DNA of 64,000 bases from Paraburkholderia eburnea (GTDB lineage Bacteria; Pseudomonadota; Gammaproteobacteria; Burkholderiales; Burkholderiaceae), in the NCBI RefSeq assembly GCF_002917095.1, contig NZ_PQGA01000003.1, positions 62,001 to 126,000 on the forward strand. Direction: 5' to 3'. Made by a program: the position numbers and the translations under genes. The number at the start of each line of letters is the position of its first letter. The stretch's first letter is position 1. Shown here one piece after another: positions 29,272-36,271 of the stretch. Under the pieces are notes generated by a model, which was not told the origin of the DNA, did not search any database, and was given only the letters and a program-made list of their open reading frames with translations.

Positions 29272-29718
29272 TCAAGGTTCCGGAACGGCCTTGGCGGCAG
29301 GCGGGCGGCGCAGCGCCCGCCGCAGCGCGCCAATGAGCATGCCGATCGCCAGCAGCCCCACGGCCGGGACCACCCAATAACCGACGAAGGCATGCCAGAG
29401 ATAGCGCACGAGCGTCGCGCGGCGCAGCGCGTATTCGTCGCGGGCGTCCTGCTGGGCAGCGGCGTTTTCGGCCAGCACGGCGGCCGGGCAGCCCGCCGCG
29501 CGTGCCTGTTCCGCATTGCCCCGGCAATGCTGGGGCGCGCCGGCGGTGCGCTCGGCGTCGGTGAAGGTCCACGAGGTGAGCGCACGCTGAAGATCCGCGC
29601 GGTTATAGGCCATCTCGTCCTGGGTCTCGCGTACCACGACGATCATCACCGGCACCAGCCAGAAGACCATCACCAGCATCCAGCGGCGAAACCAGCGATT
29701 CTTGTGTCTCCATGCCAT
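29272..29718 (-). CDS. Two-pass membrane protein of unknown function
   Basis: The 148-residue protein has one hydrophobic segment at about residues 13-30 (MLVMVFWLVPVMIVVV) and a second at about 112-132 (GYWVVPAVGLLAIGMLIGAL). Between them is a soluble loop of about 80 residues with two cysteines (QHCRGN and AAGCPAA), which could form a disulfide if periplasmic. The C-terminus is basic. GGAGG lies just upstream of the ATG, which supports translation. I do not recognise the family. Confidence 0.78.
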   Translation of the reverse strand: MAWRHKNRWFRRWMLVMVFWLVPVMIVVVRETQDEMAYNRADLQRALTSWTFTDAERTAGAPQHCRGNAEQARAAGCPAAVLAENAAAQQDARDEYALRRATLVRYLWHAFVGYWVVPAVGLLAIGMLIGALRRALRRPPAAKAVPEP

Positions 29719-29875
29719 CTGCGCCTCCGTTCGATGCCGATGGCATCAACCAGGATCAGCCTGTCCGTGGCGGCCCGATGGCGATGACGTTGGTGTAAGG
29801 GCAGGGGCCGCTGGAGCCATCATAGGAGAAAAACGGCGCATCGTCGTGGACCAGACGGGGGCCGTGCGGCGCCTG

Positions 29876-29914
29876 AAAAAAACGACGCGCCGCAGCCTAA
29901 GCCGGGGCGCGTCG
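29876..29914 (-). terminator. Rho-independent terminator after psiF
   Basis: On the minus strand a perfect 9-bp GC stem (29906-29914 with 29883-29891) is followed by seven T residues. It lies 76 bases past the psiF stop codon. Confidence 0.85.
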
Positions 29915-29989
29915 CGTATCGACACAGTCTTCAAGCGGGGGATCGGCCAGATTGATCAGGAATGCCTGGCGGATCCGGAGGATATGCAA

Positions 29990-30313
29990 TCAGCTCTTGG
30001 TCGAGAGGCACGTCTTCATGAACGCTTTGCGGTCGTCGCCTTTCTTGTCGGCGGCTTGCGCGTTGCAGGCCTTCATGCGGTCCTGCTGCGTCATCTTGGG
30101 AGCGGGTGCGCCGGCAGCCGACAGACATTGCTTCATGAACGCCTTGCGGTCGTCGCCTTTCTTGTCGGCGGCCTGCGTATTGCAGGTCTTCATTTTCGAC
30201 TGCTGGCTATTCGTGCCGGCTGCGGGAGCCGCCGGTGCCGCGGTTTGCGCGAAAGCCGGTGCGGCGAACACACCGCCCAGCACGATTGCAGCAATGACGG
30301 ATTGGATCTTCAT
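29990..30313 (-). CDS. psiF: PsiF repeat protein
   Basis: PsiF is a small exported protein, phosphate-starvation-inducible in E. coli and of unknown function. This 107-residue protein has a signal peptide (about residues 1-23, ending AFAQ), a short Ala/Pro linker and two PsiF repeats. Each repeat reads KxCNxQAADKKGDDRKAFMK followed by a cysteine, so the mature protein has four cysteines in two pairs. The two repeats are also about 92 percent identical in DNA over 63 bases. A terminator follows. No Pho box was evident to me upstream. Confidence 0.9.
   Translation of the reverse strand: MKIQSVIAAIVLGGVFAAPAFAQTAAPAAPAAGTNSQQSKMKTCNTQAADKKGDDRKAFMKQCLSAAGAPAPKMTQQDRMKACNAQAADKKGDDRKAFMKTCLSTKS
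30014..30193. repeat. 63-bp direct repeat inside psiF
   Basis: Copies lie at 30014-30076 and 30131-30193, offset by 117 bases (39 codons). I count five mismatches in 63. The in-frame offset and low divergence suggest a fairly recent duplication or gene conversion within psiF. Confidence 0.85.
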
Positions 30314-30511
30314 CGTTCACTCCCATGGGATATTCGACGTTGTAGGTAGTCGTGTGCGCAGGCCGCCATTCGGTCCATCCTCGCCCATCGCCGCAACCAT
30401 TATGGCAAAGCCACTCTGAAAACGGACCGGCGACGCCTTTGGTTGACGCACGCTGCGGCACAATGTCCTTTAACCCGCTTTAATCCCGCTGGGAGCGCCA
30501 GGAGACAGACC

Positions 30512-30808
30512 ATGCATTACCTCTTGATGTACGACCTCGCCGACGATTACCTCGAACGCCGCGCCGAGCATCGCAGCGCGCACCTCGCGCTCGCGTGGGC
30601 GGCGGCGCAACGGGGCGAACTGCTGCTCGCGGGTGCGATCGCGGAGCCGCTCGACCATGCGTTGCTGCTATTTCAGGGCGACAGCCCGGCCGCCGCCGAA
30701 GCCTTCGCGCACGGCGATCCCTATGTCCAGGCGGGCCTCGTGAAAGCGTGGCGCGTGCGGCCATGGCAGACCGTCGTGGGCGAACACGCGGCCAATCCGG
30801 TACGTTGA
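30512..30808 (+). CDS. YciI-like protein
   Basis: The 98-residue protein has the ferredoxin-like YciI fold: an N-terminal strand MHYLLMYDLADDYLERR, the RSAHLALAWAAAQRGELLLAG segment, a middle strand HALLLFQGDS and the AEAFAHGDPYVQAGLVKAWR block. The His and Asp residues typical of YciI active-site pockets are present (AHL and DPY). The family is related to dehydrochlorinases and muconolactone-type enzymes, but its substrate is unknown. AGGAGA precedes the ATG. Confidence 0.9.
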   Translation: MHYLLMYDLADDYLERRAEHRSAHLALAWAAAQRGELLLAGAIAEPLDHALLLFQGDSPAAAEAFAHGDPYVQAGLVKAWRVRPWQTVVGEHAANPVR

Positions 30809-30848
30809 TTTCCGTGCGCGCGCAACGGTCGTGCGAAATGCTCGCCGG

Positions 30849-31538
30849 CTATTGCCGTTCGCCTGACGAAGCCGCATCGTCGCGCGCGCCGTGTTTCGCC
30901 GCGCGATCGAGCAGATCGCGCACGGTCTCGTCATCGACCTGATCGAAATCGGCATAGAACTGGCCGACGCTCATGAACGAAACGGGCATCGTCACGCAGA
31001 CCAGATCGTCGATGACACCGGCCAGGCGCTCGCGCGCGTCCGCTGGCGCGACGGGCAGCGCCGCGACGATGCGCGCGGGCCCGAGCGACGCCAGCGCCAG
31101 CGCCGCCGCCTTGAGCGACGCGCCCGTGGCCATGCCGTCGTCGATCAATAGCGCGACGCGCCCCGCAACCGGCAGCGGCCCGCGCTCGCCGCGATAACGC
31201 GCCTCGCGCCGGCCGAGTTCGATGCGCGCGAGCGCGAGTGCGCTTTGCAGTTGCGGCTCGCTCACGCCGGCTTCGCGGATCAGTGCTTCGTCCACGTACT
31301 GCGCGCCGTTCGAGGACAGGGCGCCCATCGCCAGCTCGGGTTGCCAGGGCACGCCCAGCTTGCACACGGGCAGCACGTCGAGCGGGGCGCCGAGCGCCAG
31401 CGCCACGTCGAACGCCACCGGCACGCCGCCGCGCGGCAACGCCAGCACGATGACATCGCGACGCCCGCCATAGGGCGCGACGAGCGGCGCGGCGAGCAGG
31501 CGACCGGCCTCGCGGCGATCGCTAAATAGGCGTTCCAT
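30849..31538 (-). CDS. Phosphoribosyltransferase family protein
   Basis: The 229-residue protein has a type I PRTase fold. The PRPP-binding loop is VALLIDDGMATGASLKAA near residue 128 and an early LPRGGVPVAFDVA matches the pyrophosphate loop region. It belongs to the stand-alone PRTase group often found beside dienelactone hydrolases or stress genes rather than to purine or pyrimidine salvage enzymes, so the base substrate is unknown. It is convergent with the YciI-like gene, with 40 bases between them. Confidence 0.87.
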   Translation of the reverse strand: MERLFSDRREAGRLLAAPLVAPYGGRRDVIVLALPRGGVPVAFDVALALGAPLDVLPVCKLGVPWQPELAMGALSSNGAQYVDEALIREAGVSEPQLQSALALARIELGRREARYRGERGPLPVAGRVALLIDDGMATGASLKAAALALASLGPARIVAALPVAPADARERLAGVIDDLVCVTMPVSFMSVGQFYADFDQVDDETVRDLLDRAAKHGARDDAASSGERQ

Positions 31539-31848
31539 GACGGTTTCTCTCGACCCGAAGCGGCGTTTCGGCGAATGGAGGCAAACTCTGGAGCGAAAAA
31601 AGAGGTCTCCAGTGTGCCACGCGCGGCGCGGGCACGGCGCAAAATCCCGGTTAAATCCGTAGCCGCGAATGAATGTCGTTCAGTCCCGGCAGGCGTTGAA
31701 TCCCGTTGAATCCCGTTGAATCCATTAGCGCGCAGACCGCAAACATCTCCCGCCGCGCGCTTATTTGCATACGCGGATTTCTCGTTTGGCGCCGCTCGCG
31801 CGCGTGGTTAGCATGAAACCCGTGCTTTTCACCGACGAGGTCCATGCC
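31539..31848. other. 310-base intergenic region with a short tandem repeat
   Basis: This space separates the divergent phosphoribosyltransferase and a small plus-strand gene. It contains three copies of a 10-base unit (GTTGAATCCC twice, then GTTGAATCCA) at 31695-31724. Promoters for both neighbours should lie here, but I cannot place them. Confidence 0.6.
31695..31724. repeat. Three tandem copies of a 10-bp unit
   Basis: Units GTTGAATCCC at 31695-31704 and 31705-31714 are followed by GTTGAATCCA at 31715-31724. The repeat is intergenic. Slippage or a repeated protein binding site could explain it. Confidence 0.8.
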
Positions 31849-32070
31849 ATGCCAGACACCGCCTGTTTTTCTCCACGTGTCGTCGAACCCGCCGAAGCCG
31901 ATGCGCCCGAAGGTCTCGGTCTCGCACTGGAGCTGCGCCTCGCGCGGCCCATCGACGGCATTGCGGGGCACGCGCTGCGCATCCGTTTGCGGCGCGGCGC
32001 CCGCATGGATCAGGCGGAAACCTTGCGCGACCTGCTGCACGAGGTCGGCGCGGACATCGTCGTGTCCTGA
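31849..32070 (+). CDS. Small hypothetical protein
   Basis: The likely start is the ATG at 31849, preceded by GAGG about nine bases upstream, giving 73 residues; an in-frame ATG at 31813 would add 12. The product is acidic at the N-terminus and has a basic stretch (RIRLRRGARMDQ) before a short C-terminal helix (LRDLLHEVGADIVVS). There is no signal peptide or membrane segment. I do not recognise a family. Confidence 0.6.
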   Translation: MPDTACFSPRVVEPAEADAPEGLGLALELRLARPIDGIAGHALRIRLRRGARMDQAETLRDLLHEVGADIVVS

Positions 32071-32091
32071 GCTTATCGAGGAGCGCCGCGC

Positions 32092-32949
32092 TCAGTCGAG
32101 CGGGGTGGCAAACAGCGCGTCCAGCAGATTGGACGATGAAGAATCGGCCAGACGCGTGAGCGACTCGACCATGCGCACCTGGCAGTCCACCAGCGCAATG
32201 GCGCGAATGCGGCGCGACTCGCCGAATTCCGCGCCCGCGATCACGCCCGCGCCCACGCCTTGCGCGATGGCGGTCTGCAGCGCCTCGCGGCCATCCACGT
32301 AGAGCACGGGCTGCACCTGCAGCCCCTTGCGCACCAGTTCGGCTTCGAGCAACTGCTGCGTGACCGAATGCGCCTCGCGGAAGATCATCGGCTCGCGCAC
32401 CAGTTCCTCGTAGGTCATGCGGCGCTTTTTGGCCGCCGAACTGTCGGCGGGCACCACCGCCACGAGCGGCTCCTCGCGCAGCACGCGCGTCTGCAGGCGG
32501 CTATGCACCTGATGGGCCGCCGTGATCGCCGCATCCACCTCGCTCGACAGCACGCGCCGCATGCATTCGGTCGCGTTCGCGATGCTGAGCTTCACCACCA
32601 CCCCCGGATAACGGCGCCGGAACGCGCCGACCAGCTTGATCGCCAGATCGGGCGCGTCGGCGACCAGCGCCAGTTCGCCCGACTCCAGCGCACCCGCCGA
32701 TTCGAGCAGTCGTCGCGCATCGCGCTCGCAGCCCACCATCTGACGCGTCACCGCATAGAGCCTGCGGCCCAGTTCCGTCAACTCGACGCCGCGCGGCGCG
32801 CGCTCGAACAATTTGACGCCGAAATCGCTCTCCAGCCGCCGCACGTGATCGGACACCGCAGGCTGGGTGAGGGAGAGCGCCTGCGCGGCGCGCGAAAAGC
32901 CGCCGTGCTCGGCGACGGCGTGAAAGGCGCGCAACTGGGCGTATTGCAT
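32092..32949 (-). CDS. LysR-family regulator of 2-aminoethylphosphonate degradation
   Basis: This 285-residue LysR-type regulator has a winged helix-turn-helix at residues about 3-60 (FHAVAEHGGFSRAAQALSLT, then PAVSDHVRRLESDFGVKLFE) and a two-lobe effector domain after residue 90. It is divergent from phnW, with 123 bases between starts. That arrangement suggests it activates phnWX when 2-aminoethylphosphonate or a related compound is present. The link is from gene position; the sequence alone does not show the ligand. Confidence 0.88.
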   Translation of the reverse strand: MQYAQLRAFHAVAEHGGFSRAAQALSLTQPAVSDHVRRLESDFGVKLFERAPRGVELTELGRRLYAVTRQMVGCERDARRLLESAGALESGELALVADAPDLAIKLVGAFRRRYPGVVVKLSIANATECMRRVLSSEVDAAITAAHQVHSRLQTRVLREEPLVAVVPADSSAAKKRRMTYEELVREPMIFREAHSVTQQLLEAELVRKGLQVQPVLYVDGREALQTAIAQGVGAGVIAGAEFGESRRIRAIALVDCQVRMVESLTRLADSSSSNLLDALFATPLD

Positions 32950-32984
32950 GACGGCTCTTACCTATAAGTTTGGCTGATACGTAC

Positions 32985-32999
32985 ATCGATTATATCGAT
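32985..32999. promoter_or_regulatory. Candidate LysR binding site between lysR and phnW
   Basis: The intergenic region contains ATCGAT-TAT-ATCGAT, two palindromic hexamers three bases apart, 36 bases from the LysR start and 74 from the phnW start. An A/T-rich repeat of this size in a short divergent promoter region is a plausible LysR site. There is no direct evidence. Confidence 0.4.
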
Positions 33000-33072
33000 T
33001 TTACCGATGCCCGCTGTTCCAGTACCTTAGCGGTATCAAGCCATTACGCTGAACACCGACTGGAGCAGCCGC

Positions 33073-34233
33073 ATGACCACCCCCGCCGATCCGTACCTGT
33101 TGACCCCTGGCCCGCTGACCACCGCCGCTTCGACGAAAGCCGCCATGCAGCGCGACTGGGGATCGTGGGACGCCGATTTCCGCGCGATGACGGCGCGCCT
33201 GCGTGCAGCCCTGCTGGAAATCGCGGGCGGCACCGACCTGGGCTACGACTGCGTCCCGCTGCAGGGCAGCGGCAGCTACTGCGTCGAGGCGATGCTCGGC
33301 AGCTTCGTGCCGCGCGACGGCCACGTGCTGGTGCTGGCCAACGGCGCGTATGGCAAGCGCATCGCCACGACGCTGCGCTACCTGGAGCGCCGTCATACGG
33401 TGCACGACACGGGCGACTACCTGCCGCCGCGTGCGGCCGACGTCGAACGGCTGCTGGCCGCCCACGCCGACATCACGCATGTCGTGGTCGTGCACTGCGA
33501 AACCAGCTCCGGCATCCTCAACCCGATCGGCGAAATCGCCGAGGTCGTGGCGCGCCATGGCCGGCGCCTGCTGATCGATTCGATGAGCGCCTTCGGCGCC
33601 GTGCCGCTCGACGTGCGCGCGCTGCCGTGCGAGGCGTTCGTCTCGTCGGCGAACAAGTGCATCGAGGGTGTGCCGGGCTTTGGCTTCGTGATCGCGAAGA
33701 AGAGCGCGCTCGAAGCCGCGAAAGGCAACAGCCACTCGCTGGCGCTCGATCTGCATGACCAGTGGGATGTGATGAACCGCACGGGCCAGTGGCGCTTCAC
33801 GCCGCCCACGCACGCCGTGGCGGCGTTTCTCGAAGCGCTGCGGCTCTACGCCGAACAAGGCGGCCAGCCGGGGCGTCTGGCGCGCTACACGCGCAATCGC
33901 GACGTCATGGTCGCGGGCATGCAGGCGCTCGGCTTCGAGCCGCTGCTGACCGATGCCTGGCGCTCGCCGATCATTGTCACGTTCTTTTCGCCTGCACATG
34001 CGAACTTCAGCTTTGCGCGCTTTTACGAACTGATGAAAGAGCAGGGTTTCATCATTTACCCCGGCAAGCTCACCCGCGTCGAAAGCTTCCGGATCGGCTG
34101 CATCGGCGCGCTCGACGAGTCGGTGATGCGCCGCGTGGTGCAAGCCTGCGGCACGGCCCTGCGCACGATGGGCGTGCCCGATGGGGCGCCCGAGCACGCC
34201 TCGCTGGACGCCCGCGAGGCGCTCGCGGCCTGA
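33073..34233 (+). CDS. phnW: 2-aminoethylphosphonate--pyruvate transaminase
   Basis: PhnW moves the amino group of 2-aminoethylphosphonate to pyruvate, giving phosphonoacetaldehyde and alanine. The 386-residue protein begins YLLTPGPLTTAASTKAAMQR and has the family segments RDWGSWDADFR and QGSGSYCVEAML. The PLP lysine lies in SSANKCIEGVPGFGFVIAKK near residue 195 and the Asp that holds the PLP ring in LIDSMSAFGA near 170. TGGAG precedes the ATG. phnX follows after 60 bases, so the two steps are encoded together. Confidence 0.96.
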   Translation: MTTPADPYLLTPGPLTTAASTKAAMQRDWGSWDADFRAMTARLRAALLEIAGGTDLGYDCVPLQGSGSYCVEAMLGSFVPRDGHVLVLANGAYGKRIATTLRYLERRHTVHDTGDYLPPRAADVERLLAAHADITHVVVVHCETSSGILNPIGEIAEVVARHGRRLLIDSMSAFGAVPLDVRALPCEAFVSSANKCIEGVPGFGFVIAKKSALEAAKGNSHSLALDLHDQWDVMNRTGQWRFTPPTHAVAAFLEALRLYAEQGGQPGRLARYTRNRDVMVAGMQALGFEPLLTDAWRSPIIVTFFSPAHANFSFARFYELMKEQGFIIYPGKLTRVESFRIGCIGALDESVMRRVVQACGTALRTMGVPDGAPEHASLDAREALAA

Positions 34234-34293
34234 AATCCCAATCGACACGTCAATCGACACGTATAACGCAGCGCAATTCGAAGGAAAACGCAA

Positions 34294-35097
34294 ATGAAAC
34301 ACGTCAAGGCAGTGATTTTCGACTGGGCCGGCACCGTGGTGGACTACGGTTCGCGCGCGCCCATGGGCGCATTCGTCGAAACCTTCGAGGAATTCGGCGT
34401 GCCGATCACGATCGACGAAGCGCGCGGCCCGATGGGCATGGCCAAGCGTCCGCACATCGCGGCGCTGATGGCGCTGCCGCGCGTGGCGCAGGCGTGGGAA
34501 GCGCGCCACGGCCACCTGCCCGGTGACGCCGATATCGACGCCGTCTATGACGTCTTCGTGCCGAAGAACGTCGCCGTGGCGGCCCAGTACAGCGATGTGA
34601 TTCCGGGCGTCGCGGCCGTGACGAAGCAACTGCGCGCCGACGGCGTGCGCATCGGCTCCACCACGGGCTACACGCGCGAGATCATCGACCAGATCGTGCC
34701 GGGTGCGGCGGCGCAAGGTTTCGAGGCGGACAGCATCGTTTGCACCGGCGACACGCCCGAGGGCCGTCCGTCGCCGTACATGATCTATCGCACGCTGCCG
34801 CAACTGGGCGTATGGCGCGCACGCGACGCGATCAAGGTGGATGACACCGAAGTCGGCATCGAGGAAGGCCTGAACGGCGGCACATGGGCCGTAGGCGTGG
34901 CGGTGAGCGGCAACGCCTTCGGCATGACCGAGGACGAAGTCCATGCGCTCGCGCCGGACGAGTTCGCGCAGCGCCGGGCCGCCGCCATCGAGCGCCTGCG
35001 CGCCGCGGGTGCGCATTACGTGATCGACAGCGTGGCCGATCTGCTGCCCGTGGTCACCGAAATCGAAACGCGTCTCGCGCGCGGCGAGCGCCCGTGA
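34294..35097 (+). CDS. phnX: Phosphonoacetaldehyde hydrolase
   Basis: PhnX cuts the carbon-phosphorus bond of phosphonoacetaldehyde to give acetaldehyde and phosphate. The 267-residue HAD enzyme has the nucleophilic Asp in FDWAGTVVDYGS (residue 10), the Schiff-base lysine in GMAKRPH (residue 51), the Ser/Thr motif GSTTGYTREI near 127, and VDDTEVGIEEGLNGG near 183 for the metal-binding acids. AAGGA precedes the ATG. A strong terminator follows, closing the phnWX unit. Confidence 0.97.
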   Translation: MKHVKAVIFDWAGTVVDYGSRAPMGAFVETFEEFGVPITIDEARGPMGMAKRPHIAALMALPRVAQAWEARHGHLPGDADIDAVYDVFVPKNVAVAAQYSDVIPGVAAVTKQLRADGVRIGSTTGYTREIIDQIVPGAAAQGFEADSIVCTGDTPEGRPSPYMIYRTLPQLGVWRARDAIKVDDTEVGIEEGLNGGTWAVGVAVSGNAFGMTEDEVHALAPDEFAQRRAAAIERLRAAGAHYVIDSVADLLPVVTEIETRLARGERP

Positions 35098-35124
35098 CCT
35101 TGCGGTAGATGCGGGGATTCGATG

Positions 35125-35151
35125 AACGGGCGGCGCGTGCCGCCCGTTTTT
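35125..35151 (+). terminator. Rho-independent terminator after phnX
   Basis: A perfect 10-bp stem (35125-35134 with 35139-35148) has a 4-base loop and ends in five T residues. Confidence 0.88.
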
Positions 35152-35216
35152 CGTTGATCGGCGACCCTGAAGCGCCGCCTGCGTTACCATGAGCGCCCGC
35201 CGATTCCCGCTCACTC

Positions 35217-35534
35217 ATGAAGACGTTCCTGCTTTTCGTCGTCACCGCGCTCGCCGAGATCGTCGGCTGCTATCTGCCGTATCGCTGGCTGCGCGAGGGC
35301 GCGAGCGCCTGGTGGCTGGTGCCGGCCGCCGCGTCGCTCGCGCTGTTCGCGTGGCTGCTGACGCTGCACCCGAGCGCGGCCGGGCGCACGTATGCCGCCT
35401 ACGGCGGCGTCTACGTCTTTGTGGCGATTCTGTGGCTGTGGGGCGTCGAGGCGATTCGCCCGAGTCCCTGGGATTGGGCCGGCATCGCGTTCACGCTCGC
35501 CGGCATGGCGCTGATTGCTTTCCAGCCGCGCTGA
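35217..35534 (+). CDS. ynfA: YnfA family small membrane protein (UPF0060)
   Basis: This 105-residue protein has four hydrophobic segments and the family blocks [17 protein letters not shown] near residue 13, [20 protein letters not shown] near 48, [16 protein letters not shown] and [16 protein letters not shown]. The structure resembles small multidrug-resistance transporters, and some YnfA proteins export cationic compounds; this is suggestive only. No operon partner is visible. It is convergent with the thioesterase gene. Confidence 0.94.
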   Translation: MKTFLLFVVTALAEIVGCYLPYRWLREGASAWWLVPAAASLALFAWLLTLHPSAAGRTYAAYGGVYVFVAILWLWGVEAIRPSPWDWAGIAFTLAGMALIAFQPR

Positions 35535-35562
35535 AGCGGCCGAAGCAAGCGCTGCGCATCAA

Positions 35563-36006
35563 TCAAGCTACCGTGTTGACGCCCGGAAATTTCGCGCGGA
35601 AGGCGTGCGGCATCGGCACGACCTTCTTCGCCTCGTAGTCGAAAAACACGAAACCCGACTTCGCCATCGCGATAAGCGCGCCGTCCGTCGGCCGCGTGAT
35701 GCGGAAGATGATGTCGCCGCCGTACTTGTTGAAATCCATGATGCCGACTTCGAAGCACAACTGGTCGCGCGCGTAGGCTTCCGCGCGGTAGGTGGTCGCC
35801 AGATCCGTCACGATGATGCTGGTGTGCTCGCCCTTCATTTCCTCGATGCCGGCATCGAACAGAAAGCGCGCACGCGCCTCCGAAATCATCGAGATCATCG
35901 AATCGTTCGCGAGGTGGTTCGCCGAGTTGATATCGGTGACGCGCACCGTGAGGTGGGTCGAGTAGTAATACTGGTCTTCGGGGAAGTGGAGCTCGATGCG
36001 GGCCAT
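35563..36006 (-). CDS. Thioesterase, hotdog fold (4HBT/FcbC-like)
   Basis: The 147-residue protein is a single hotdog domain. It starts MARIELHFPEDQYYYSTHL, has TDINSANHLANDSMISMISE as the active-site helix region, and continues with TDLATTYRAEAY and KYGGDIIFRITR. The family cleaves acyl-CoA thioesters; the exact acyl chain is unknown. I use the ATG at 36006 because homology starts there, although the frame runs on upstream. The upstream 265 bases are shared with the sensor kinase promoter. Confidence 0.9.
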   Translation of the reverse strand: MARIELHFPEDQYYYSTHLTVRVTDINSANHLANDSMISMISEARARFLFDAGIEEMKGEHTSIIVTDLATTYRAEAYARDQLCFEVGIMDFNKYGGDIIFRITRPTDGALIAMAKSGFVFFDYEAKKVVPMPHAFRAKFPGVNTVA

Positions 36007-36271
36007 GACGGATGGGGAATGGGGGTGTCTCGTGATGTCGATGGATCTGCCACGGCGCGGTCGTGCGCGCATATGCCGCAGGCAAGTGCGCGATTGTAGC
36101 GGCTCGCGCGTTTCCTGGCGTTCCCGAGCCCAGGCTCGCTGCGAGGGCGATTCATCTGCTGAATAGGCGTCGAAATCACCGCCCCAAAGCGTCGGGCGCA
36201 AAAATTGCGCAGTAGCCCTGCCGCAACGCTCGCGATTGCGGCATGCCATTCCAGGCCACGCGGGAGACCAC

